8,714 nt of DNA from Oscillospiraceae bacterium (lineage in GTDB: Bacteria > Bacillota > Clostridia > Oscillospirales > Ruminococcaceae), in contig JAITFV010000154.1 in the NCBI GenBank assembly GCA_031281115.1, forward strand, positions 1 through 8,714, read 5' to 3'. The position numbers and the translations under genes were made by a program. The notes under the pieces are model-generated. The model was not told the origin of the DNA. It searched no databases and worked only from the letters and a program-made list of their open reading frames with translations. Numbering within the stretch: position 1 is the first letter of the stretch; every line of letters begins with the position of its first letter. Below are positions 1-7,244 of this stretch, one piece after another.

Positions 1-56
1 AGCGCCCGCGGCTCGCAAGCCGCGGAACCTGTTATCCATTTCTTACAGCCAGTTAA
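1..56. repeat. composite palindromic repeat, left edge
   Basis: This stretch holds a GC hairpin at 6-25 (CCGCGGCT, 4-nt loop, AGCCGCGG), the linker GGAACC, and half of the TTATCCATTT module (30-44). The partner arm of that last module is replaced by ACAGCCAGTTAAG. Bases 1-5 (AGCGC) look like the end of a GCGCTG hairpin cut by the window edge. The first 25 bases are an exact inverted copy of 3932-3956. The linker and following module also appear at 8431-8450. It lies downstream of the SleC-like gene and contains no gene. Confidence 0.8.
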
Positions 57-82
57 GTTAAAAACGCTGAAGCGTTTTTAAC
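57..82 (-). terminator. probable terminator hairpin after the SleC-like gene
   Basis: GTTAAAAACGCT and AGCGTTTTTAAC form perfect 12-bp arms around a 2-nt centre, about 50 bases past the stop of the SleC-like gene. The stem carries a run of five T on the 3' side in either direction, which fits a factor-independent terminator. It also resembles the larger hairpin at 8606-8644 (both contain TTAAAAA and AGCG-type cores), so it may instead be one more member of the local palindrome family. Confidence 0.55.
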
Positions 83-130
83 CCGCATGACTGCAATGTT
101 TTTTGATGTTTTGTGAAACGTTCCTTATCA

Positions 131-922
131 TTACACTACTAAGTACGGGTTGCGGAAACCGATACGATGCGCGTAAACATTAAATATTTCATCGACAAGC
201 ACACTTATGCTCTCGTAGACAGGCCCGCCGTACCTGTAATACTGGTCATATGCAGTGCTGTTGGTTATATCAAAAGGGTAATTTCTTGAGGGGTACCATT
301 CGGTGTAAATCCTGTTAAGCGCGAAACTCACAATCGCATGAATATTCGCTCTCAGTGACTGCTCGGGCCATGTTGCGTAAATCTCGCTTGAGGCGACATT
401 TTTTATATAATCAACGAAAGGCACCCTGACGTTTCTTGCCGCCGGATTTTCCGGTCTGCCGAGGTGTACAGTTATGAACTCCGGTATTATGACCTCGTTC
501 CGCGACCTTGCCGGAGATGCTTCTTTTATAGGGCAAGGATTTATATGCGTTTGAGCGTTCGGCGGAATGTCAATTGTTGTGTTGCGTTCGGGATGCCGCT
601 TATCTGCGAGCGGCTCCATATACACCGGTAAAATCGCCGTTTGTGTGCTGAGAATCTCGATGTTCTTTATGTACTGCGTAACAAAACCCGCCGCCCGAAC
701 CTCTATATCGCAAAGCGAATATGTAAGTCTGTCGGAATAAGGATAAAGCGTGTTTTGAAAACACGGCGCAGGCAACGCGAAGTTTTCTGTTTTGCCGTTT
801 TTATCAGTGAGCGTTTTAAAAAGGCTCTTACCTTCTTTTTTTATTGTGACTTCAGCGTCGGCAATCGGCAGCGCTTCGCCGCCCGCCGATACCTGTACCC
901 GTATGTATCCTGTTCCCATCAT
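131..922 (-). CDS. SleC-like protein, truncated within its SpoIID-like domain
   Basis: A 263-aa protein resembling the N-terminal part of SleC, the clostridial spore cortex-lytic enzyme. Residues about 5-105 look like a prealbumin/carboxypeptidase-regulatory beta domain (GYIRVQVS, then AAGFVTQYIKNIEI, then YMEPL). Residues 141-263 match the next SleC segment: IIPEFITVHLG, VPFVDYIKNVASSEIYATWP, RANIHAIVSFALNRIYTEWY, ITNSTAYDQ. The VPxxDYIKxVxxxEIxxxWP run is SpoIID-like, with Glu180 at the place of the catalytic Glu of SpoIID. From memory, SleC continues with TQYCDG and SQWGS motifs and a peptidoglycan-binding domain; all of this is absent, and the frame ends in three consecutive stops (TAA TGA TAA). 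The start at 922 is chosen because AAGGAG (930-935) sits 7 nt upstream and the protein then begins MMGTG; a GTG at 970 lacks such a site. No signal peptide. It could be a broken gene or a short functional variant. The family call comes from remembered similarity, not a search. Confidence 0.8.
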   Translation of the reverse strand: MMGTGYIRVQVSAGGEALPIADAEVTIKKEGKSLFKTLTDKNGKTENFALPAPCFQNTLYPYSDRLTYSLCDIEVRAAGFVTQYIKNIEILSTQTAILPVYMEPLADKRHPERNTTIDIPPNAQTHINPCPIKEASPARSRNEVIIPEFITVHLGRPENPAARNVRVPFVDYIKNVASSEIYATWPEQSLRANIHAIVSFALNRIYTEWYPSRNYPFDITNSTAYDQYYRYGGPVYESISVLVDEIFNVYAHRIGFRNPYLVV

Positions 923-1033
923 AAATGTTCTCCTTGAAAGTAAATATACTATTACCCATGCACCTAACACCCGACATTTTCACTTGTCTTTTTGCCGCCA
1001 TACTGCGTGAAAATTTGTCTGCTGTTAAGTGCA

Positions 1034-1057
1034 AGAGTAATATCAGTATATGACTCT
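1034..1057. other. imperfect dyad between the M23 and SleC-like genes
   Basis: AGAGTAATAT and ATATGACTCT pair at 9 of 10 positions around CAGT. It lies in the 162-base gap after the M23 peptidase stop and before the SleC-like gene. It has no following T run on the minus strand, so it is a poor terminator and could be a binding site or mRNA structure. I see no convincing promoter in this gap, so the SleC-like gene may be co-transcribed with the M23 gene. Confidence 0.35.
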
Positions 1058-1084
1058 CGCGGAATGGGGGTGAAAGGTTAAATT

Positions 1085-1759
1085 TTACTTTTTTCCGTAT
1101 AAAATTTCATTTACCCGTGCCTGTACAGTTCTTGCATCATATCCTGCTTCGGTAAGCCTCTGCGCACGTTCTTCCCCATTCCCCCAATCACCGTTAATAA
1201 CCTCTGCGGCGAGCGTTTCAAGCGATTTTACAGTCGGGTCGGTAATTGGTTTTGGCGAGGGAGCCGGTAATGGATTATCAGTTGCTTTTAATTTGGCTTC
1301 ACCCATGAGAAACGGTAAGGGGTTTATTCTCGTGTTACCTTCTGAAATTTCAAAATGCAGATGCGGAGCACTCGAAAGCCCCGTATTACCGATTGTCGCA
1401 ATGACCTGCCCTGCTTTTATGCGGCTGCCCGTTTTTACTTTAATACTGCCATACTTCAAATGGCAGTAGCGCGACGTGAAACGTTCGCTGTGCCTGATTA
1501 CGATGAAATTCCCGAGCACATCGGGGAGTTTCCAGTTCGAGGCGGGTGTAAGCGGGATTGTACGGCTGACAGTATCTTTTACGCTTTCTATTATTCCGTC
1601 TGTGATTGCAAGAATGTCACTTTCAACACCCACCGCGCCAGGGACGATATCCATTCCTTTATGTGGGCTGCCGTATTCGGGGGCCATGAAGCCGTAAGTA
1701 ACATAGTGCCTGCCATTTTTGAAAACCGGAATTTTTGGTGTGATGAGAATATTACGCAT
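1085..1759 (-). CDS. M23 metallopeptidase with C-terminal Cpl-7 (CW_7) wall-binding domain
   Basis: A 224-aa protein predicted to cut peptidoglycan cross-links. Residues about 18-150 are an M23 (LytM-type) domain: HKGMD supplies His33 and Asp37, RYCHL gives His100, and HLHFE gives His133 and His135, so the zinc ligands and catalytic histidines are all present. Residues about 152-178 form a Pro/Lys-rich linker. Residues 179-224 (ETLAAEVINGDWGNGEERAQ, then RLTEAGYDARTVQARVN) match the Cpl-7/CW_7 repeat known from phage lysins and clostridial wall enzymes. There is no signal peptide or membrane segment, so it would need lysis, a holin or another export route to reach the wall, as phage endolysins do. 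The start at 1759 is preferred because AAAGGAAA (1768-1775) lies about 8 nt upstream. An ATG at 1792 lies inside a palindrome and has no ribosome binding site. It lies between the clostripain-family and SleC-like genes, all on the same strand. Confidence 0.93.
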   Translation of the reverse strand: MRNILITPKIPVFKNGRHYVTYGFMAPEYGSPHKGMDIVPGAVGVESDILAITDGIIESVKDTVSRTIPLTPASNWKLPDVLGNFIVIRHSERFTSRYCHLKYGSIKVKTGSRIKAGQVIATIGNTGLSSAPHLHFEISEGNTRINPLPFLMGEAKLKATDNPLPAPSPKPITDPTVKSLETLAAEVINGDWGNGEERAQRLTEAGYDARTVQARVNEILYGKK

Positions 1760-1778
1760 TTTTTCGTTTCCTTTCTTT

Positions 1779-1813
1779 ATACTGTTATCCATTTAAGAAG
1801 TGTATAACAGTAT
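1779..1813 (-). repeat. TTATCCATTT-type hairpin in the leader of the M23 gene
   Basis: ATACTGTTATCCATTT (1779-1794), loop AAG, then AAGTGTATAACAGTAT (1798-1813) pair at 14 of 16 positions. The same module recurs at 7886-7920 with the same AAG loop, at 8439-8465 in the opposite orientation, and as a half copy at 30-44. Here it lies between the candidate -10 box and the ribosome binding site, so it would fold at the very 5' end of the M23 mRNA. Confidence 0.75.
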
Positions 1814-1822
1814 TAATTAAAA

Positions 1823-1828
1823 ATTATA
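1823..1828 (-). promoter_or_regulatory. candidate -10 box for the M23 gene
   Basis: A perfect TATAAT on the minus strand, in an AT-rich stretch, 63 bases upstream of the M23 start codon. The -35 region 16-18 bp upstream (around AGTGTTT) is weak, so this is only a candidate promoter. If used, transcription would begin near 1816, just before the hairpin at 1779-1813. Confidence 0.4.
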
Positions 1829-1851
1829 TAGCTGATTAAATTGAAAACACT

Positions 1852-1884
1852 ATAGCAATCCCATATGAAATGTGGAATTGCTAT
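1852..1884. repeat. hairpin after the clostripain-family gene
   Basis: ATAGCAATCCCATA and TGTGGAATTGCTAT pair at 12 of 14 positions around TGAAA. On the minus strand it is followed by AGTGTTTT, so it might terminate transcription from the protease gene. It shares the ATATGAAA motif near the loop with the hairpins at 7818-7868 and 8518-8585, although the stems differ. Confidence 0.55.
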
Positions 1885-1887
1885 GAT

Positions 1888-1938
1888 AGCGGGAACCGCT
1901 GTTCGCCGCCTTTGGCGGTTCGCGGCGTATACGCCGCG
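1888..1938. repeat. three tandem GC-rich hairpins
   Basis: Three palindromes follow one another: AGCGG-GAA-CCGCT (1888-1900), CCGCC-TTT-GGCGG (1906-1918) and the perfect 18-base CGCGGCGTATACGCCGCG (1921-1938). The first contains GGAACC followed by GCTGTT, close to the GGAACC...TGTT linker seen at 24-33 and 8431-8442. They lie 12 bases past the stop of the protease gene. No T run follows on the minus strand, so they are more likely repeat elements or mRNA 3'-end stabilisers than simple terminators. Confidence 0.7.
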
Positions 1939-1950
1939 AGTTAAAAACTT

Positions 1951-3906
1951 TTAGCTTAACTGGCTATAGCAATTTGTTGTAATTTCAATGAATTCTGTAT
2001 AATGCTTATTCTGATAAATGTCTATGAGACAGAAACCGAAGAGATATTCGCCTGTTGACACAGAAACAACGTCTACTTCAAGCTCGCTGTAAACTACGAT
2101 TCTTGCGGCTTCTATGTAATCACGTTCTGTTGAATCCAAATTAAATACGGCACGCAGAAACGCAATTTCATCGTCTGTCTCGATAGGAATATAACCCTTA
2201 TCAGGCTGGTCAGATATTCTTCTTGCGCCGAATACGATGCCGGTTGGATTTTCGTCGTCATAACAAATCATCAGCTCCACGAACTCATCGTTAAGCAGCG
2301 CCGGCGACGAGTATAAAATAACATCCTCCGTATGTTTAACAGGGTAAATTGAAACAATAGTGTTATTTATACTGACCCAATCGCCGCTGAAATCCATATT
2401 AATTCTTCCTGTGTTAAAATCAATATCACTGTCATAACCGAGAGATACAAGCATATCGCCATCTTTTTTAATCAGCACCGAATAGATATCGACTATGTTG
2501 TACATTGTATTTGCATCAAGATTTAATTCGTTTCCTTGTACCGGCAGCTCCGGCGGCTTATACGTACCTCCGAGAAGCCTGTTTGCAAAGGCGCGGGTCA
2601 TATTCAAATAATTACTGTTGAAAGGTGCGTTCATATAATCAGTCAGCGAGCCCGCTATTCTCTTGTTAGCATATGGGAAATATACCGCCAAGCCGTTCGC
2701 ATCGCTAACATTATCCGAACTCCGCGAATAAACTACTGCATTCCTTACCGCACTTATAACATCTCTGCTTTGCACCGGATATAAGCTGCGCAGATTCTCT
2801 GCGAAATGAATAATATCCACCATATCGGTTCCGACATTATGCAGATTTGCTCTGCCGAAAGATTTAGTGTTATTTCTCACTTTAGAAATCTCGGCGTAAT
2901 TAAACTCCAAATCCTCATACATAACCGCAGCAAGCTCTCCGAGCGCCGATACAACCTCACCGATTTTGTTTAAATTTATAACCGACAGTGTCAGCTGATC
3001 AAAGCTGTTTGTACCCGTGCTTGCGGTTATGTAAGAATCAACAATGCTTTTACATAAATCAAGAGCATAGAAATCCCTGCTTTCATTTATAATCCTGAAG
3101 ATTTTGTCATACGCCCAGCCGCCCCCGGGTTCAAGCTCCTGTGAAGCCACTAAATAATCAGCATACGGCGCGCAGGCATAGGCTGTTTCAACGGTTGCCA
3201 TTAAACAAGCGTCAAATCCGATAAAATTAAATCTGTGCCCGTTAAGTCCGTTGTGTAATCCGTCACGTATTTCCCTTAAAGTCAGCGTGTCATAATCGAA
3301 AAGTTCATCATAGCCAAACCCGAGTACTGAACCGCCTCCGTGGTTCCAGAAAATTAACGCGTTGTTGGGAGCAGGAAATTCATTTAATCCGTAACTGATA
3401 AACTCAGAAAGCGTGTGCGCTTCTCCTATGCTTTGATTCGGCAGCTCCTTTGCTATTTCAAAGCCGCTTGCCGTAATATGAGAATAGGTGATTTGCTCGG
3501 CAGACAGCCCCTGACTGTGCCATGTTCTTGTTCCGCCGGTCAGCAGCACTACGTTAAAATAATCATTTTGGGGAAGTTCTGACAGCATCTCGTTTATGTT
3601 GGCGGTTGCTAATGAATACCTCGATTCAAGATTAGAGCCGTTCATATAAATCAACAATGTAAAAGGTTCATCTTCCGAATATCTGGTTATGCCGCTGCCT
3701 TGGGTAAGAACATCGATTAGCTCTTCGCTTATATTTCCGTTGCTGCCGGACAGGCCGAAAAGGTTAGTGATTAACTTTGCCGCCAGAAGAAATATAACTA
3801 TTAAATCTGTCACGTTCCATTCCGTATGTTTATGGAATTTTGCGGAACCTTGTTTGCTTTCTTCACAGCATTTGCACTTTTTTTCAGATTTTTTCCTGCT
3901 TCCCAT
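1951..3906 (-). CDS. membrane-anchored clostripain-family (C11) cysteine peptidase
   Basis: A 651-aa protein of the clostripain family (peptidase family C11, PF03415). The catalytic domain spans about residues 82-400: FTLLIYMNGSNLES near its start, the catalytic His189 in FWNHGGG, and the catalytic Cys234 in GFDACLMA, followed by VASQELEPGGGW. C11 enzymes usually cut after Arg or Lys and often self-process. The N-terminus is a basic, Cys-rich segment (KKCKCCEE, residues 9-16), followed by one hydrophobic helix at about 31-53. This suggests a single-pass membrane protein with the protease outside. The region after about 450 is of unknown fold. The start at 3906 is supported by AAGGAG (3916-3921) 9 nt upstream. 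It is 167 bases downstream of the 1054-aa gene and 191 bases upstream of the M23 gene, with palindromes on both sides. No clear promoter of its own is visible, so readthrough from the large gene is possible. Confidence 0.93.
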   Translation of the reverse strand: MGSRKKSEKKCKCCEESKQGSAKFHKHTEWNVTDLIVIFLLAAKLITNLFGLSGSNGNISEELIDVLTQGSGITRYSEDEPFTLLIYMNGSNLESRYSLATANINEMLSELPQNDYFNVVLLTGGTRTWHSQGLSAEQITYSHITASGFEIAKELPNQSIGEAHTLSEFISYGLNEFPAPNNALIFWNHGGGSVLGFGYDELFDYDTLTLREIRDGLHNGLNGHRFNFIGFDACLMATVETAYACAPYADYLVASQELEPGGGWAYDKIFRIINESRDFYALDLCKSIVDSYITASTGTNSFDQLTLSVINLNKIGEVVSALGELAAVMYEDLEFNYAEISKVRNNTKSFGRANLHNVGTDMVDIIHFAENLRSLYPVQSRDVISAVRNAVVYSRSSDNVSDANGLAVYFPYANKRIAGSLTDYMNAPFNSNYLNMTRAFANRLLGGTYKPPELPVQGNELNLDANTMYNIVDIYSVLIKKDGDMLVSLGYDSDIDFNTGRINMDFSGDWVSINNTIVSIYPVKHTEDVILYSSPALLNDEFVELMICYDDENPTGIVFGARRISDQPDKGYIPIETDDEIAFLRAVFNLDSTERDYIEAARIVVYSELEVDVVSVSTGEYLFGFCLIDIYQNKHYTEFIEITTNCYSQLS

Positions 3907-3931
3907 TTAAAGTTTCTCCTTTGATTCTATT

Positions 3932-4011
3932 CCGCGGCTTGCGAGCCGCGGGCGCTGTCGCAGCAGCGCCATCCCTAAAATCCAATAAACCAGTTTATTG
4001 GATTTTAGTAT
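3932..4011. repeat. composite of three palindromes between the large gene and the protease gene
   Basis: In plus-strand order: CCGCGGCT-TGCG-AGCCGCGG (3932-3951), GGCGCTG-6 nt-CAGCGCC (3951-3970), linker ATCC, and the AT-rich CTAAAATCCAATAAAC-CA-GTTTATTGGATTTTAG (3975-4008). Bases 3932-3956 are an exact inverted copy of 1-25. Bases 3952-4011 match the inverse of 8371-8430 at 58 of 60 positions. The element fills most of the gap between the two genes. A smaller hairpin (GCGAAA/TTTCGC, 4045-4062) lies just past the stop of the large gene and lacks a T run. Confidence 0.85.
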
Positions 4012-4073
4012 TATTATTGTTCCCCAATTAAACCTTGCCCGCCCGCGAAAAATACGTTTCGCAATCAGCTATT

Positions 4074-7000
4074 TTATTCTTCATCATCTGTTTGCACAAA
4101 AGAGGTGTAATTATCAGATGAATTAGGTTTTTTTGCTTGCTTTCTTCTCTTGCCCGAAAACCGCAGCAGTGAGACGGAATCCAGAATTGCTTCTTCTTTT
4201 TTAAGATTTATAAATCCACTGTCATCTGCATCACCCAAATGCTTGTTAAGCGCTTTAAGGATACAATCGCTCATAGCTTTGTTCTTTTCGGTATACGGCA
4301 TATTGACCTCCTCGATGCTTCTGCTTTGTGCTCTTGTTACAGCTTCCTGCGTGTTGTTTTCAAGCCTTGAAAACAAGCTGTCTTTTCTTACTGTGCCTGA
4401 ACGGTGCGTGTTTCCGGCTGAACATTTCTCCGCAATATCGTGCAAGCATGACATATAATGCGCAGTTTCGGCAGAGCGGGTTACGCCGATACTTTCATCA
4501 ACAATATTAAGCGCCTCGGTAAACTCTCCGTCAAAAATATCAACCATCTGTTCATAATTTGAGTCACATTCGAGAACAGCTTCGGTTATTTCGCAGGCTG
4601 CCATCCTTGAAGTATCGTTAATATCCCCGAAAACATCAATGTATGCGGTTTCAACATCCAAGAATAAATCCTCGGTTTTTGAAAGCAGTTCACGGCCTCT
4701 TTGCTGTTTTTTCATTAAAGCGTTTATATCGTGACATTCAAGCGGAATTTCAAAGTCATCTTCAACAGAATATCTGACGATTTTACCCTTTTTAGTGTCT
4801 TCTATTGCTTTTGCCGTCTCCCCATCTAAAGAAGTCTTTACCGATTTATTTATGTCTGAATTGAGTTGTTTCTCGGAAGGTGTGCTTATTGAGCCGCTTA
4901 TAGTTTTTTCCATTCCCATTATTACGAGCGTCAATTTAGTTGCGAATTTCTTTTCCTTGGAGTTCGCGTGTATAGAAAGCTCAAAACTTTTAACCCACAA
5001 AAGATTGGTCGCGACATTCAATATCCACGCAACAGACTTCAGCACAGTTTGGGCAGCTGCACCGCCTGCTGCAAGCGCAGCTTTCGCAACTTCAATCGCC
5101 GCATACGCAACGCCGATTGCTATGTAAACTCCGCTTTTTGTTACTTGGAACGCAAGGATTTTTGCACCTTCCGCGATAGCAACGAAGGCTTTTTTGTACC
5201 ACTTTGCATTATTTATTTTCGCTTGACAGTCGTTTATACGCCTGTCAAGTGAAGCGATTTCGTTATTCAAATTCCAAACTCTTTGCTGTGCATTCGTGAG
5301 TTCCCTGTTTGCTTTTTCTATTGAATCTCCTATTGATTTTGCGGCATCGCGCATCCGCTTGCTCGCCTCACGGACTATTTCAGAAAAGCCGGAGGTGTCA
5401 AAACCGATTATCAGATTAAAGTTATAATTTTTAAAATCCTGATATGAAGCGTCTATTTTTACATATAATTTAAATCCGATATAAGCTGCTTCTATATTGA
5501 TAAAAACTCTTCTGTCGCGGATTACAACCATAGCATCTAACAAAAAGACTTTCAGTATATCTATTTTTGCATCTATATAACAGGTAAGCCCGCTGTTCTT
5601 TGATACATTTAGATAAAAGACCGCGCCTTTTGAATCCGGTTTTACAAGCTGCCCTGCCAATCCGCCGTCAATAGCAGGAATCGGCGGCTTTTTGCCTGAT
5701 GCGGTTATTGAAATAACCGACCCTATATTAATCGGCGAAAGCTGTACTAATGCAATCAGGCTGACACCTTTTTCTACTTGGAACAAAAACCTGACATCAA
5801 TACCGAAAAGTTCAAGCGTTCCGCAGATGAAAAACCCCGGTTTTATATCATACTGCCCGAGCTTTAGGGCTTCCGTGCATATAAATATCTGGCAGTTAAG
5901 GCTCAGTACGCCGTTTTTATCTATTCGGTAATGGCGCATCCTCCCTTTATCGGTAAGAATAAACTGGTCATCCATCGGAGTTAGTTGAGTATCGCCGGCA
6001 TTGATTTTCATTTCCGAAGATATTACGGCATCAAACATATCCTCGGCTTCGCTTTCAGGCGTGTCGGCTGTAACAGCTTTTCTAAGCTTCACGTTATTCA
6101 GGTTTAAATCTTTAATCGCGATTACATCTAAAGCGTCAAGCCCGTTTGCGTTTACTTCCGCGATTTCCGCAATTAAGTCGCGCAGCGAAAGGCATCCTTC
6201 GCTTGTAGTTATCGCGGCGGTGAGTAAATTCACTCTAGGATATGGCGAACAAACGAGACAAAATCCTGCGAAAATTGATAAATTTCTGCTTGTTAATCTC
6301 CCTGTCATCCCGAGCGCAAGCCCGTTGTTATAACCAATCGCAAGGCATAAGTCTGAGAAAAACAGTTTATTATTAAGGTAAATCTTTGAGTTTTCTAATG
6401 AATAGGCTGACAGCATAAAAGATGTTTCTGTTATATCTCCGGATAAATTGAAACTAATTTCTTTGCTTAGCTTTAATGTCAGTTGACCGCCCGCTGTTAA
6501 GCTGAAGCCTTTGCCTACCGCAATTTTCAAAGAAAAATCTTTAAATTCGAATATCTCGGTTTCTATAGTATCGGCTATGAAGCATGACATAAAAGATGCA
6601 TCGTTAAAGTTCCCGCCTACAAAAAAGTCCAGCTTTTTTAAACCTGTTAAGGTTCGCAGAGCCTTACCGAATCCGACAGTTGAATCCTCAAGGTCAAATA
6701 TACCGCCTGCTATAAGCTGATATTTTTTAAAGGTGTCGCGCAGAGGGAGCGCGGGCGGGGTGATTCCGCTTAAACCTCCAAGCAGTTTAAAATCCGGCGT
6801 TCCGGCGTTTTCCTGTTTCGCAAGCAGAACAAGCTCCTTGATTCCTACCCGGTTCGCCGCTTCATAAACGACTTTCTCAAAACTATTGCCGTTTTTTAAT
6901 TTTTGCGTATCAACAGCCGCGGTTATACTCCACGCTTTCCCTCCGGAAACCGCGAGCACAACTCCGCTTGACTTTACAAGAAAAGAGAGTTCTTTATTTT

Positions 7001-7238
7001 TAAGCAAAAAATACGCTGAAAAATTGCCTTCGGTTTTAGGCGTAATTGCACTGCCGCCGGAAATTATACCCGGCAGATTATTTATTGCGCTGCCGGTGAG
7101 TTCGGCTATGCTCTTGCCGCCGGGAATAAGTTCCCCGGCGACAAGAAGCCCGCCACTTCCATAAGCAATGACTGTATTAGAACTGAAACCGAAAAGTTCA
7201 CCATCCGCTATAAAACCTACGTTAAATTCACTGCTCAT
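4074..7238 (-). CDS. large beta-rich/coiled-coil protein of unknown function (1054 aa)
   Basis: I do not recognise this protein well enough to name it. Residues 1-617 consist of alternating short hydrophobic strands and turns with many Gly and Ser, suggesting repeated beta modules (for example FSLKIAVGKGFSLTAGGQLT and AAYIGFKLYVKIDASY). Residues about 619-678 are a charged heptad-like coiled coil (ANRELTNAQQRVWNLNNEIA). Residues 682-750 are strongly hydrophobic and Ala-rich (AYAAIEVAKAALAAGGAAAQ, then WILNVATNLLWV), a possible membrane-inserting helical hairpin. Another beta segment follows (FELSIHANSKEKKFATKLTL), and residues 790-1054 are charged, mostly helical, ending in a basic patch (GKRRKQAKK) and the acidic tail DDEE. 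There is no signal peptide. It starts 6 nt after the stop of the 171-aa gene and lacks a clear Shine-Dalgarno site, so translation is probably coupled. The shape would fit a pore-forming, structural or delivered protein; that is inference. Confidence 0.9.
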   Translation of the reverse strand: MSSEFNVGFIADGELFGFSSNTVIAYGSGGLLVAGELIPGGKSIAELTGSAINNLPGIISGGSAITPKTEGNFSAYFLLKNKELSFLVKSSGVVLAVSGGKAWSITAAVDTQKLKNGNSFEKVVYEAANRVGIKELVLLAKQENAGTPDFKLLGGLSGITPPALPLRDTFKKYQLIAGGIFDLEDSTVGFGKALRTLTGLKKLDFFVGGNFNDASFMSCFIADTIETEIFEFKDFSLKIAVGKGFSLTAGGQLTLKLSKEISFNLSGDITETSFMLSAYSLENSKIYLNNKLFFSDLCLAIGYNNGLALGMTGRLTSRNLSIFAGFCLVCSPYPRVNLLTAAITTSEGCLSLRDLIAEIAEVNANGLDALDVIAIKDLNLNNVKLRKAVTADTPESEAEDMFDAVISSEMKINAGDTQLTPMDDQFILTDKGRMRHYRIDKNGVLSLNCQIFICTEALKLGQYDIKPGFFICGTLELFGIDVRFLFQVEKGVSLIALVQLSPINIGSVISITASGKKPPIPAIDGGLAGQLVKPDSKGAVFYLNVSKNSGLTCYIDAKIDILKVFLLDAMVVIRDRRVFINIEAAYIGFKLYVKIDASYQDFKNYNFNLIIGFDTSGFSEIVREASKRMRDAAKSIGDSIEKANRELTNAQQRVWNLNNEIASLDRRINDCQAKINNAKWYKKAFVAIAEGAKILAFQVTKSGVYIAIGVAYAAIEVAKAALAAGGAAAQTVLKSVAWILNVATNLLWVKSFELSIHANSKEKKFATKLTLVIMGMEKTISGSISTPSEKQLNSDINKSVKTSLDGETAKAIEDTKKGKIVRYSVEDDFEIPLECHDINALMKKQQRGRELLSKTEDLFLDVETAYIDVFGDINDTSRMAACEITEAVLECDSNYEQMVDIFDGEFTEALNIVDESIGVTRSAETAHYMSCLHDIAEKCSAGNTHRSGTVRKDSLFSRLENNTQEAVTRAQSRSIEEVNMPYTEKNKAMSDCILKALNKHLGDADDSGFINLKKEEAILDSVSLLRFSGKRRKQAKKPNSSDNYTSFVQTDDEE

Positions 7239-7244
7239 AATAAA

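Noticed and set aside
131..970. GTG start at 970 for the SleC-like gene
   Set aside because: It lacks a ribosome binding site and adds 16 unrelated residues; AAGGAG at 930-935 clearly serves the ATG at 922.
1760..1792. ATG at 1792 as start of the M23 gene
   Set aside because: It lies in the loop side of a repeat hairpin and has no ribosome binding site, while 1759 has a good one.
1355..1807. Plus-strand frames of 60-150 codons opposite the minus-strand genes (here and at 2536, 4150, 4795, 5692, 6001, 6886)
   Set aside because: They have no ribosome binding sites or family motifs and exactly mirror real coding sequence on the other strand.
1955..1965. CTTAACTGGCT at the end of the protease gene, inverse of AGCCAGTTAAG at 47-57
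   Set aside because: The 11-base match hints that a repeat reaches into the last codons, but is too short to support that alone.
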